From CADEFX01 sp963840425 (GTDB taxonomy: Bacteria > Pseudomonadota > Alphaproteobacteria > Rhizobiales > Hyphomicrobiaceae): DNA of 64,000 nucleotides. Below the pieces are notes generated by a model. It searched no databases, was not told the origin of the DNA, and saw only the letters and a list, made by a program, of their open reading frames with translations. This document shows positions 9,627 to 18,866 of the stretch, in pieces (the first letter of the stretch is position 1; every line of letters begins with the position of its first letter). The stretch is taken from the NCBI GenBank assembly GCA_963840425.1, contig CAWIYZ010000025.1, positions 62,001 to 126,000 on the forward strand, given 5' to 3'. A program made the translations under genes and the position numbers.

Positions 9627-12350
9627 ATGGCTGACGATCCGCGTGATCACGAGCAGCGCCCTTCGCCCGACGCACTTCTGGCAGAGGTTCGCCACGAGGA
9701 GAAGGGCCGAGCGGGCCGCCTCAAAATCTTCCTCGGTGCGGCACCTGGCGTGGGCAAGACCTATGAAATGCTGCAGGCAGCCCGCGCCAAGCTGAGGGAG
9801 GGCGTCGACGTCGTCGTCGGTGTGGTCGAGACGCACGGCCGCAAGGAGACCGAAGCGCTGCTCGACGGCCTCGATATGTTGGCCCGCAGGCCCGTGGTGC
9901 ACGCTGGCACCATCATGAGCGAGTTCGATCTCGACCGAGCCCTCAAGCGGCGTCCGGGCCTCATCCTTGTCGACGAACTCGCCCACACCAATCTGCCGGG
10001 CAGCCGCCACCCCAAGCGCTACCAGGATGTGGAGGAGCTGCTGGATGCGGGCTTAGACGTCTACACCACGGTCAATATTCAGCACATCGAGAGCCTCAAC
10101 GACGTCGTCGCGCAAATCACGCGGGTACGCGTGCGCGAGATCGTTCCCGATGCCGTTCTCGATCGCGCGAACGATATCGAGCTTGTGGACCTCACGCCCG
10201 ACGATCTCATCCAGCGCCTGAAGGAAGGCAAGGTCTACGTTCCCAAGCAAGCCGAGCGAGCGCTCCGTAACTTTTTTTCTTCGGCCAACCTGACAGCGCT
10301 GCGCGAGCTCGCGCTGCGGCGCACGGCAGAGCGCGTGGACGAGCAGTTGCTCGAGCAGATGCAGGCCCGCGCCATCAAGGGGCCGTGGGCCGCAGGCGAC
10401 CGTATCCTCGTTTGCGTCAACGAGGACCTTCGCGCCGGACCACTCGTGCGCCACACGAAGCGCCTAGCGGACCGCCTGCACGCACCGTGGATGGCGTTGT
10501 GCATCGAGACCAGGCGCAGCCTCCAGCTCAACGAGGAGGAACGGGACCACGTCGCGGAGACTTTGCGGCTGGCCGAACGCCTGGGGGCTGAGCCGATCAC
10601 CATCCCGGCCAAGTCGCGCCTGATCGCCGACGATGTCATAGAGTTCGCGCGCAAGAACAACGTCACGCACATCATCGTCGGCAAATCCACGCGCTCGCGG
10701 TGGTTTGAGATCCTGCATGGATCGGTCGTGCACGACCTCGTGCGCCGCGCGGGCAATATCAGTGTTCATGTCATCGCTGGCGAGGAGGCTACCGAGCAGA
10801 GCCCGGCAAAGTCCGTGGTCGCGACGGACACCTTTCAGCCGTTCGATCCTCTGCCTTATATCATGGCCTTGGTCGCGGTCGCGGTGGCGCTCGGTGCGAG
10901 CCTGCTGCTGCGGCCGACGTTCGGCATCGAGAATGTCGACCTTGTGTTCGTCACAGCCATCGTCGGCGTCGCCGTCCGCTACGGGCTCTGGCCCTCTCTC
11001 GTGGCCAGCATCGCGGCCTCCCTCTGCTACAATTTCTTTTTTTTGCCTCCTGTCTATACCTTCACGATCACCGATCCGACCAACATCGCAGCCTTCGTCC
11101 TGTTCACGGCGCTAAGCGTCGTCGTATCCAACCTCGCCGCACGCGGCCGCACGCACACGGTCTCCGCTTACGAGCGGGTTCGTTCCGTTGAATCGCTGTA
11201 CGCCTTCAGCCGCAAACTGGCGGGTGCCGGTACGCTCGATGACGTTCTGTGGACGACCGCTTATCAGATCGCCTTGATGCTGAAAGTGCGCGTGGTGCTG
11301 CTGCTGCCCGAGAACGGCTCCATTGCCCTGAAAGCCGGCTACCCACCAGAGGATACGCTCGAAGAGGCCGATCTGGCGGCTGCCAAGTGGACCTGGGAGA
11401 AAGATCGTCCCGCTGGGCGCGACTCCGACACGCTACCTGGCGCGAAGTGGCTGTTTCTACCCATGCGTACGGGCCGAGGTGCCATCGGCATCCTCGGCAT
11501 CAGCCGCGATGCGTCGGGCGTTCTACTGAGAGCTGAGCAGCGCCGGCTTCTGGAGGCCCTCGCCGATCAAGGCGCGCTTGCGATCGAGCGTGTCAATCTC
11601 GTGGAGGATATCGATCGCGTGAAGCGTGTCGCAGAAACCGATCAGCTGCGGTCGGCTCTCCTGACCTCGATCTCACATGACCTCAAAACTCCACTTGCGG
11701 CCACCCTTGGTGCCGCCAGCGCGCTGCGCGATCTCTCGGTTTCCCTCGACGATCAAGCCAAATCCGATCTGCTCGCCACCATCATCGAGGAGTCGGAGCG
11801 CTTGAGCCGGTTCATCGCTAATCTTCTGGACATGACCAAACTCGAGTCTGGAGCGGTTGTCCCGAACGCCGCACTGCATGACATTGGCGAGATCGTAGGC
11901 ACGGCCCTACAGCGCGTCAGCAAGGTTCTGGCTCGCCATGACGTGCAGCTCGAGATTGTCCCGGACCTCCCCATGGTGATGCTCGACGCCGTGCTGTTCG
12001 AGCAGGTGCTAGTCAATGTTCTCGACAATGCGGCGAAGTATGCGCCGCCGGATACAATCATCCGCATTCAGAGCTGGCACGATCAGGGCAGCGTCCACCT
12101 GCAAGTGCTCGACGAGGGACCGGGCATTCCCTCTGCCGACGTCGGCCGCATCTTCGACAAGTTCTATCGGGTGCAAAAAGGCGACCAGGTCCGAGCCGGC
12201 ACCGGACTTGGGCTGTCCATTTCAAAAGGCTTCGTCGAGGCTTTGCACGGCTCGATCACGGCGGCAAACCGGACCGATCGGCCGGGTGCCGCCTTCACGA
12301 TCACCCTGCCAGTACCGCCCGCAACTGATTTGCGCGAGGCCGCCGCGTGA
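9627..12350 (+). CDS. kdpD: Sensor histidine kinase KdpD
   Basis: Membrane sensor kinase that switches on kdpFABC at low potassium. Domains in order: the KdpD N-terminal P-loop domain (GAAPGVGKTYEML near residue 37), a universal-stress-protein-like domain (ending about residue 380), four closely spaced membrane helices (about 400-510), a GAF-like region, the phospho-acceptor box SISHDLKTPLAA, and the ATPase motifs NVLDNAAKYAPP, DEGPGIP and GTGLGLSI. I chose ATG 9627 (MADDPRDHEQ) over the longer TTG frame at 9597. Its stop overlaps the kdpE start by four bases, so translation is probably coupled. Confidence 0.95.
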   Translation: MADDPRDHEQRPSPDALLAEVRHEEKGRAGRLKIFLGAAPGVGKTYEMLQAARAKLREGVDVVVGVVETHGRKETEALLDGLDMLARRPVVHAGTIMSEFDLDRALKRRPGLILVDELAHTNLPGSRHPKRYQDVEELLDAGLDVYTTVNIQHIESLNDVVAQITRVRVREIVPDAVLDRANDIELVDLTPDDLIQRLKEGKVYVPKQAERALRNFFSSANLTALRELALRRTAERVDEQLLEQMQARAIKGPWAAGDRILVCVNEDLRAGPLVRHTKRLADRLHAPWMALCIETRRSLQLNEEERDHVAETLRLAERLGAEPITIPAKSRLIADDVIEFARKNNVTHIIVGKSTRSRWFEILHGSVVHDLVRRAGNISVHVIAGEEATEQSPAKSVVATDTFQPFDPLPYIMALVAVAVALGASLLLRPTFGIENVDLVFVTAIVGVAVRYGLWPSLVASIAASLCYNFFFLPPVYTFTITDPTNIAAFVLFTALSVVVSNLAARGRTHTVSAYERVRSVESLYAFSRKLAGAGTLDDVLWTTAYQIALMLKVRVVLLLPENGSIALKAGYPPEDTLEEADLAAAKWTWEKDRPAGRDSDTLPGAKWLFLPMRTGRGAIGILGISRDASGVLLRAEQRRLLEALADQGALAIERVNLVEDIDRVKRVAETDQLRSALLTSISHDLKTPLAATLGAASALRDLSVSLDDQAKSDLLATIIEESERLSRFIANLLDMTKLESGAVVPNAALHDIGEIVGTALQRVSKVLARHDVQLEIVPDLPMVMLDAVLFEQVLVNVLDNAAKYAPPDTIIRIQSWHDQGSVHLQVLDEGPGIPSADVGRIFDKFYRVQKGDQVRAGTGLGLSISKGFVEALHGSITAANRTDRPGAAFTITLPVPPATDLREAAA

Positions 12351-13036
12351 GCGCCGCGCCCGCCAAGATCCTCGTGGTCGACGATGAGCCGCCGATACGC
12401 AGACTGCTGCGCACGGGGCTTAGCGCACATGGCTATGAGATCCTCGATGCACCCAACGGCAAAGCGGCACTTGAGTTGCTCGAGAAGAAGCCCGATCTGA
12501 TTATTCTCGATCTCGGGCTTCCCGACATCGACGGGCTCGAGCTGCTGCGTCAAATTCGCCACGAGGACGAGAGCCTCCCCATCGTCGTTCTGTCGAGCCG
12601 AGGCGATGAAGCCGGCAAGGTCGCGGCTCTCGACCTGGGCGCTGACGACTATGTGACAAAACCCTTCGGGATGGACGAGTTGCTCGCCCGTATGCGCGCC
12701 GCGCTCCGCCACCAGCTCCAGGCGCATGGCGAGCGGCCAGTTTTCCAACTCAGGGAGTTGAGCGTCGATCTCGTGCGCCGGATCGTCAAGCTCGGCGACA
12801 GGGAGGTGAAACTCTCACCCAAGGAGTACGATCTCCTGCGTCTGCTGGTGCAACATGCTGGCAAGGTTCTGACCCACAAGTTTCTGCTGAAGGAACTCTG
12901 GGATGAGCCGACTGACCCACAGTATCTGCGGGTCTATGTGCGCCAGCTTCGGCGCAAGATCGAAAGCAACCCCGAGCGCCCCCAGTATCTGTTGACCGAA
13001 ACCGGCGTTGGCTACCGCTTGCAGGCCCCTGACTAG
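12347..13036 (+). CDS. kdpE: Response regulator KdpE (OmpR family)
   Basis: Receiver domain with the acidic pair DDEPP and the phospho-acceptor Asp in ILDLGLPDIDGLEL, then a C-terminal winged helix with LSPKEYDLLRLLVQHAGKVLTH and VYVRQLRRKIE. The 229-residue length is normal. KdpE is phosphorylated by KdpD and activates the kdp promoter, here probably in the 4497-4929 region. The start is GTG 12347 in a GTGA overlap with kdpD. Confidence 0.95.
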   Translation: MSAAPAKILVVDDEPPIRRLLRTGLSAHGYEILDAPNGKAALELLEKKPDLIILDLGLPDIDGLELLRQIRHEDESLPIVVLSSRGDEAGKVAALDLGADDYVTKPFGMDELLARMRAALRHQLQAHGERPVFQLRELSVDLVRRIVKLGDREVKLSPKEYDLLRLLVQHAGKVLTHKFLLKELWDEPTDPQYLRVYVRQLRRKIESNPERPQYLLTETGVGYRLQAPD

Positions 13037-13057
13037 AGCGCCCGAGGCTTACCGTTT

Positions 13058-14713
13058 TCAGCTCGAAGTACTGACTTTGCCGTCGGCGATGTCGCCGGCA
13101 TGCGCCTCGGGATCGCGCTGATCGGGTGCGCCATAGCCGCCCCCGCCCGCCGTTTCGACCGTGACGCGATCGCCTTGCATGAGCGTCGTAACCAGCTTGG
13201 AGGGGATCACCTCGGTTTTCCCGTTCGCTCGGTAGATGACGGAGTGCGCAGTCGCGCCGTCCGCTCCGCCCTGCCTGCCGCGCGCGGGACAATAGTGACG
13301 CTCGCCGCGATGTGTAAATCGTACCTCGCCATGTAGAATCTCATACTCGCGCACAATACCGAGACCGCCACGACGCGCACCTGCCCCACCCGAGCCCTGC
13401 CGCAGCGCTGTACGGTGGATGCGGATCGGAGCGTCCATTTCCATGGCTTCCACGGGCAGGTTCATGCAATTGGTCGCGTCGGTCTCGATCACATCAATGC
13501 CATCCTTGGCGGCACTAGCCCCGCTGCCCGATGCCAACAGCTCCCCCGTGACGTAGCGCGATCCATCGGGACGCGATCCGCCGAATGCCAGAAGCAGCAT
13601 CTCGCCCCCCGAGTCGGCAGGAACTCGATCCGGCAGGGCTTCGGCGAAAGCGGCCAATATCGCGCCTGTCACACGCTTGATCGTCGCCGTGCGTGCATTG
13701 ACTGGAGCAGGCTCCTTCGGGTTCACGACCGAGCCCTCCGGCAAAATGAGCTTGATCGGGCGGAAACAACCTCCATTGGTGGGAATGGATGGGTCGGTGA
13801 TGGCGCGCACTGCGTAGCATGCCGCGGCTTTGCTGCCTGACGGCACGCAATTGAATGGCCCGCGCACCTGCCCGCTGCTGCCGGTGAAGTCGACCTCCAT
13901 GGCACCGTCCGCCACGGTCACGGCGACCTCAATGCGGACACGCTGCTCGAGATCGACGCCATCATTGTCGAGATGGTCGACATATCGGTATGTGCCGGGC
14001 GGGATTTCGGACAGCGCCGCCCGTGTCATGGCCTCCGAGCGGTCGAGAAGCTCGGCGAAGATGGACGTTAGATGATTGCTGCCGTGCACCTCGGCCAGCG
14101 CGGCGAGGCGCCTGGCACCCACATGACAGGCTGCGATCTGGGCGTTGAGGTCCCCCTCGAAGGTATCCGGGATGCGCACGTTGCGCCTGAGAATCTTCAT
14201 CAACGTTATGTTGGGCTTGCCCGCTTCCATCAGCTTCAGCGGCGGGATGCGAATGCCCTCCTGAAACACCTCGGTAGCATCCGTCGGAACCGAGCCCGGC
14301 GTCATGCCGCCCACATCCTGATGATGCGTCATGGTGGCACTGAATGCGATCGGCCGCCCATTGTGAAAGACCGGCATGATGACGGCAAAATCGGGTAGAT
14401 GCGTCCCGCCCAGGTAGGGGTCGTTCATCGTGTAGATGTCGCCCTCGCGCATCGTGTCGAGCGGGAACTCCTGGAGGATGCTGGCCACGCAAGGAATGAG
14501 AGTGGCAAGGTGGATCGGAATCGCCACGGCCTGCGCCAACGTCTCGCCTTCAAGTGTGAACAAGGAAGCCGAAGCATCGAGCCCTTCCTTCACGATCGGC
14601 GAGAAGGAGCTCTTGAGCAGAGTAAGCTCCATCTCGTTGGCAATGCCGTCGAGCTTGTTGCGCACGACCTCGATCGTGACGGGATCAAGCGTATCCGTAT
14701 CTCCGATGCCCAT
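13058..14713 (-). CDS. hyuB: N-methylhydantoinase B / oxoprolinase-like subunit (HyuB), copy 1
   Basis: The 551-residue protein matches the HyuB family: DPVTIEVVRNKLDGIANEME at the start, NDPYLGGTHLPDFAVIMPVF, TMTHHQDVGGMTPGS, and a glycine-rich end GGGGYGAPDQRD. With HyuA it makes an ATP-dependent amidohydrolase acting on cyclic amides (hydantoins, 5-oxoproline) or, in related systems, a carboxylase. I chose ATG 14713 because the family N-terminus begins there, although the frame extends to 14773 inside hyuA. It is the second gene of a leftward hyuA-hyuB pair, next to a rightward peptide-type ABC importer. The substrate is unknown. Confidence 0.9.
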   Translation of the reverse strand: MGIGDTDTLDPVTIEVVRNKLDGIANEMELTLLKSSFSPIVKEGLDASASLFTLEGETLAQAVAIPIHLATLIPCVASILQEFPLDTMREGDIYTMNDPYLGGTHLPDFAVIMPVFHNGRPIAFSATMTHHQDVGGMTPGSVPTDATEVFQEGIRIPPLKLMEAGKPNITLMKILRRNVRIPDTFEGDLNAQIAACHVGARRLAALAEVHGSNHLTSIFAELLDRSEAMTRAALSEIPPGTYRYVDHLDNDGVDLEQRVRIEVAVTVADGAMEVDFTGSSGQVRGPFNCVPSGSKAAACYAVRAITDPSIPTNGGCFRPIKLILPEGSVVNPKEPAPVNARTATIKRVTGAILAAFAEALPDRVPADSGGEMLLLAFGGSRPDGSRYVTGELLASGSGASAAKDGIDVIETDATNCMNLPVEAMEMDAPIRIHRTALRQGSGGAGARRGGLGIVREYEILHGEVRFTHRGERHYCPARGRQGGADGATAHSVIYRANGKTEVIPSKLVTTLMQGDRVTVETAGGGGYGAPDQRDPEAHAGDIADGKVSTSS

Positions 14714-14729
14714 GACTCCGCCTGCTGCT

Positions 14730-16772
14730 CTAACGTTCCAAGATGACATTGCCGCCGTCGTCAACGCGGCCACGCCAGCCCGGGGTCACGAGCGTTGTCG
14801 TGTCGGACTGCTCTATGATGGCCGGGCCAGCAAAGTTGAACCCCGTCGGCAGCACCGCCCGATCGTACACGGTCGCGGTCACAGGTTCGCCGGTGCCGAC
14901 CAGAATCGGTGCTGAACGTTTGACCGGCGCGCCCCCTTTTGGCCGCCAGCCGGTCTCGTCGAGATCAGCCAAGCCTGCAATAGAATGCACGGCACGCACA
15001 TTGACGATCTTGATCGGAACGTTCGGGGCGTAGCCATAAACGCGATCATGTGCGGCAAAGAAATCCTTCGTCAGTCTGTCCGTTGCATCTGACCGGCTGG
15101 CATGCAGCTCGACTTCCAGACTGTAGGCCTGGCCGATGTAGCAGACGTCGGCGAAGTGGCTTACGCGAGGCGCATCTGCGTCAACGCGCTCCTGTTGCAT
15201 CAAGGCGGTGCAGCGCTCGTCGAGCTGGGCGATGGTTCGCTTGAGTTCACTCATGTCGACCATCGCCACGGGACATGGAAACGCTGCTGACGCCTCGTGC
15301 TCGATGGGTGCAGCCAGCAAACCGGCGGCCGACAACACTCCGGGCAAGCGTGGAATGATGATGCGCGTGATGCCGAGATCATCAGCCAGCGGACAGCCAT
15401 GCAGAGGCCCCGCTCCCCCCATCGGGAGCAGAGCGAAGCGGCGCGGATCATGACCCTGGCGAATGGAGACAAGCCGGATGCCTTCGGCCATCTGTGCATT
15501 GACGACGCGATGGATACCGAGCGCGGCCTCCTCCAGCGATAGCCCGAGCGGGCGCGCAATCGACTCGGCGATGGCCCGCCGAGCGAGATCGGGGAACAAT
15601 GTCATGGTCCCGCCGGCAAAGTTGCCCGGATCGAGGTAGCCGAGCACGATCGAGGCATCCGTGACCGTCGCGAGTGTGCCGCCGCGGCCATAGCAGGCTG
15701 GACCCGGCTCAGAGCCCGCCGACTGCGGCCCCACCTTCAGTCCACCGGACTTGTCGATCCAGGCAATCGAGCCGCCGCCCGCGCCGATCGTGTTGACATC
15801 CACCATGGCGACGCGCACCGGATAGCCGCTGATACTGCTTTCCGATTTCAGCGCTGGACGGCCATCCTCGATCAGCGCGATGTCGCTCGAGGTGCCGCCG
15901 ACGTCGACAGTAATGACATCCTTGATGCCCGTGCTCTCTGCCGCCATGCGCCCGCCGATGACACCGGCCGCGGGACCCGACAGGAACAACCGCACGGGGC
16001 GCAGCCTTGCCGTGGCCGCCCCCGATACACCGCCCCGCGACTGCATCACTTGCAACGGAGCTTCGATGCCCGCGGTCGCAAGTCCCGCTTCAAGCCGGCC
16101 GAGATACTGATCGACAACTGGCTTGATGTAGGCGTCGAATGCCGTGACGACGGTGCGCTCGTATTCACGGAAGGCCGGGTCGACCTCCGAAGAAATAGAG
16201 ACGAGCAGTTGCGGGTGGCGCGCGAGCACGATGTCCCGGGCGCGCTTCTCGTGCGCATCGTTGAGAAAAGAGAACAGGAAGGCAATGGCTATGGCCTCGC
16301 ACCCGGCCGACGCCAGCTCATCGGCGGCCCGCGCTACACTCTCCTCATCGAGCGCCTGGATCACCTCCCCCTTCGGACCAATACGCTCTGTGACCTCCTT
16401 GCGCAGGCGTCCTGGAGCCAGGAACACGGGGGTCTCAGGGTCGAGAGCCAAGTCGTACATCTGGTGGCGCATCTGGCGCCCGATCTCCAGCACATCGCGG
16501 AAACCCGCCGTCGCCAGCAGACCTATACGTGCGCCTTTCCTTTCCAGAACCGCGTTGGTGGCGACCGTCGTACCATGCAGGAAGCGCGTGATCTCACGCG
16601 GGGCCACGCCCCAAGCGCGACGCATGTGGTCGACAGCCTTGAGGACGGCCTGGCTCGGATCACCCCTGGTCGTCGGTATCTTGATGACGCGGACTGGCTC
16701 GCCAGGGCGACGTAGAACGATGTCCGTAAACGTCCCCCCGATATCCACACCAACGCGCGCGCCAGTGGTCAT
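14730..16772 (-). CDS. hyuA: N-methylhydantoinase A / oxoprolinase-like ATPase subunit (HyuA), copy 1
   Basis: A 680-residue ATP-binding subunit. Seen are the nucleotide motif GVDIGGTFTDIVL at residues 8-20, GTTVATNAVLERKGA, SEVDPAFREYERT, DVGGTSSDIALIEDG, GAGGGSIAWID and MGGAGPLHGC, all conserved in the HyuA/acetophenone-carboxylase/5-oxoprolinase superfamily. It forms an operon with hyuB, whose start lies 16 bases beyond its stop. The divergent ABC importer 400 bases away suggests that this pair handles an imported amide, but this is inference. Confidence 0.92.
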   Translation of the reverse strand: MTTGARVGVDIGGTFTDIVLRRPGEPVRVIKIPTTRGDPSQAVLKAVDHMRRAWGVAPREITRFLHGTTVATNAVLERKGARIGLLATAGFRDVLEIGRQMRHQMYDLALDPETPVFLAPGRLRKEVTERIGPKGEVIQALDEESVARAADELASAGCEAIAIAFLFSFLNDAHEKRARDIVLARHPQLLVSISSEVDPAFREYERTVVTAFDAYIKPVVDQYLGRLEAGLATAGIEAPLQVMQSRGGVSGAATARLRPVRLFLSGPAAGVIGGRMAAESTGIKDVITVDVGGTSSDIALIEDGRPALKSESSISGYPVRVAMVDVNTIGAGGGSIAWIDKSGGLKVGPQSAGSEPGPACYGRGGTLATVTDASIVLGYLDPGNFAGGTMTLFPDLARRAIAESIARPLGLSLEEAALGIHRVVNAQMAEGIRLVSIRQGHDPRRFALLPMGGAGPLHGCPLADDLGITRIIIPRLPGVLSAAGLLAAPIEHEASAAFPCPVAMVDMSELKRTIAQLDERCTALMQQERVDADAPRVSHFADVCYIGQAYSLEVELHASRSDATDRLTKDFFAAHDRVYGYAPNVPIKIVNVRAVHSIAGLADLDETGWRPKGGAPVKRSAPILVGTGEPVTATVYDRAVLPTGFNFAGPAIIEQSDTTTLVTPGWRGRVDDGGNVILER

Positions 16773-17178
16773 TCAATCCCCACCCGCCGCGGACCGCCGC
16801 CCGGACTGGGACCATCGCGGACCAGCCCGCCTACCGCCGGGCCGTACCCCTCGAGCACGGCTCTCATCATCATCTGGTTGAAGGTTTGAACAACGGGCCA
16901 AGCTCCCGTCCCGGTCGAAACCGCGCGATTCCCACGTCATTGCGCCCAACTGACCATTCCCGCGGGCCGCCTCTCAGGCGGCACTTGCGGCATTGTAGTG
17001 ACACTCCTCTGGCAGGCAAGCGTCAGGCTGTCAGGCAAAAACTTTGTGCAAGGAGCGCCTGTAATCCCATCGACCGGGCCATCTTGCCCTGTCATCCTGG
17101 TTCAGTGAGAATAGCGGGCGCGGCCCATATCATCGTCCGTTGCGCAGTTTTGGCGCCGGCATCTCAGGGGAGAGTCAC
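16773..17178. other. Divergent promoter region between hyuA copy 1 and the ABC receptor gene
   Basis: This 406-base stretch between divergent genes carries no supported gene. AGGGGAGAG at 17166-17174 is the ribosome site of the rightward receptor gene. I recognise no operator, riboswitch-like fold or repeat. Confidence 0.4.
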
Positions 17179-18774
17179 ATGTCCCGATTTCCGATCGCGG
17201 GTCCCAGCCTGCCGAGACGACTGTTTACTGCCGGCGTCGCCGCATTGGGCCTAGTTGCCGGACTTGGTATCGGCCTCGGTCGTGCGGATGCCGCCACACG
17301 CTTCGTGTTCGCCAACGAAAGCGACTACGACACCATGGATCCGCATGCGGCATTCGATGTTGGCCGCGTCGCCGTGCGCCTCAATATCTACGACGGCCTG
17401 ATGCGGTGGCAGAGCAATCCGGCGAAGCTCGAGCCGTGGATAGCCGAGAGCCACACGATCTCGAGCGATGGCCTCACCTACACCTTCAAGCTCCGCAACA
17501 ACGTCAAGTTCCACGACGGCACGTCAGTGAAGGCGTCCGATGTCGTCTACTCGGCAGAGCGCATCCTGGCGCTCGGCAAAGGTGCCGCAGCTCTGTTCAA
17601 GACCATGCTTGCGCCCGGCAGCACAAGCGCTCCTGACGACTCGACTGTCGTGTTCAAGCTCGCCAAGCCCTCCGCGATCTTCCTGTCGATCGTGCCGGAG
17701 GTGCACATCGTCAACGCGGCGCTCGTCAAGAAGAACGAGAAGGACGGCGACTGGGGCGGTGCCTGGCTGTCGCGCAACGGTGCCGGATCCGGCGCCTATC
17801 AGATCACTCAATTCGATCCAGCCGTCGGCTTCGTGGCGCAGCGCTTTCCCGGCCACTTCAAGGGCTGGGGACCGAAGTTCATCGACGAGATCGAGTTCCG
17901 CGGCGTCAAAGACACGAACACCCGTGTCCTTGGCCTGATGAAAGGCGACTTCAACGGCATCGGTGGCTACCTGCAGACCGACCAGATCAAGCGGCTGGAA
18001 GCCTCCGGCAATGCCAAGGTGCTCGAAGCCGAGTCGATGCGCGTCATGATGATGCAGTTCAACACACAGCGCCCGCCCTTCAACGATGTCAATGTACGGC
18101 GGGCACTCAACTACGCTTTCGACTACGATGGTTTCAACAAGCAGATCCTTGGAGGCCAGGTTGAGCGCAACCCGACTCCGCTGCCCAACACTATCTGGGG
18201 CGTCCCCAAGGATGTAACCGGCTATTCGTTCGACATCGACAAAGCGAAGGCCGAGCTGGCAAAAGCCGCCGTCAAGATCGATCGTCCGCTGGACATCGTG
18301 TATCTCACCGGCTTCGCCCAGAGCGAGCAGGCGGCCCAGCTTTTCCAGAACGGTCTGCAGAAGATGGGACTCGAGTCGAAAGTGATCGGCACGCCGTGGC
18401 CCACCGTGGTCGAGAGGTTCAAGAACCCCGACACCACGCCCGACATCTCCGTCTACTGGATCTCGACCTACTACGCCGATCCGCACAACTGGATCGGTGA
18501 GATGTTCCATTCCTCCGGTGCCGGCACGTTCAAGAACGCGCACCACTACAAGAACCCGAAGGTGGACGAGTTGCTCGACAAAGCACTGCAGGCGACGGAC
18601 CAGGCCACACGCGCGAAGTACTACGAGGAAGCGACCCGCATCGTTGTCCAGGACGCGCCGGGGCTGTGGATCTACAATACCAAGTGGTTCGGACCGTACT
18701 CCAAGAAGCTGCAGGGCATCGTGTTTTGCCCCATCGGCAACGCGCAAGAAATGCGAACCGCCTACTACGAATGA
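17179..18774 (+). CDS. Peptide/nickel-type ABC transporter substrate-binding protein (SBP family 5)
   Basis: Periplasmic receptor of an ABC importer. An arginine-bearing signal peptide (PRRLFTAGVAALGLVAGLGI) ends near GRADA. The family 5 signature YDTMDPHAAFD...LNIYDGLMRW follows, then LRNNVKFHDGTSVKASDVVY and NTQRPPFNDVNVRRALNYAF. The mature protein is about 490 residues, normal for dipeptide/oligopeptide receptors. ATG 17179 follows AGGGGAGAG by 4 bases, and the longer frame from 17140 has no such site. It heads an operon with two permeases and two ATPases. The ligand could be a peptide, an opine or another amide, and the hyuAB pair next door favours an amide compound. Confidence 0.93.
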   Translation: MSRFPIAGPSLPRRLFTAGVAALGLVAGLGIGLGRADAATRFVFANESDYDTMDPHAAFDVGRVAVRLNIYDGLMRWQSNPAKLEPWIAESHTISSDGLTYTFKLRNNVKFHDGTSVKASDVVYSAERILALGKGAAALFKTMLAPGSTSAPDDSTVVFKLAKPSAIFLSIVPEVHIVNAALVKKNEKDGDWGGAWLSRNGAGSGAYQITQFDPAVGFVAQRFPGHFKGWGPKFIDEIEFRGVKDTNTRVLGLMKGDFNGIGGYLQTDQIKRLEASGNAKVLEAESMRVMMMQFNTQRPPFNDVNVRRALNYAFDYDGFNKQILGGQVERNPTPLPNTIWGVPKDVTGYSFDIDKAKAELAKAAVKIDRPLDIVYLTGFAQSEQAAQLFQNGLQKMGLESKVIGTPWPTVVERFKNPDTTPDISVYWISTYYADPHNWIGEMFHSSGAGTFKNAHHYKNPKVDELLDKALQATDQATRAKYYEEATRIVVQDAPGLWIYNTKWFGPYSKKLQGIVFCPIGNAQEMRTAYYE

Positions 18775-18798
18775 GAGGTCTTGCAACAGTCCGGTTTC

Positions 18799-18830
18799 GG
18801 GGGCCGCCGCCCTTTGCAGTGGCGGCCCTC
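18799..18830 (+). repeat. Intercistronic hairpin between receptor and permease genes
   Basis: GGGCCGCC at 18801-18808 pairs with GGCGGCCC at 18821-18828 around a 12-base loop, with two more pairs possible outside (one G-T). There is no T-run. Stem-loops at this point commonly stabilise the upstream receptor mRNA and lower expression of the permeases. That role is inferred from position. Confidence 0.7.
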
Positions 18831-18866
18831 GGAGAAGGCTGCTTGCTTCGGCTGGTCTGACGGACC

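Noticed and set aside
17524..18786. A 420-codon open frame antisense to the ABC receptor gene
   Set aside because: It is a mirror frame of a conserved receptor, with biased composition and no family pattern.
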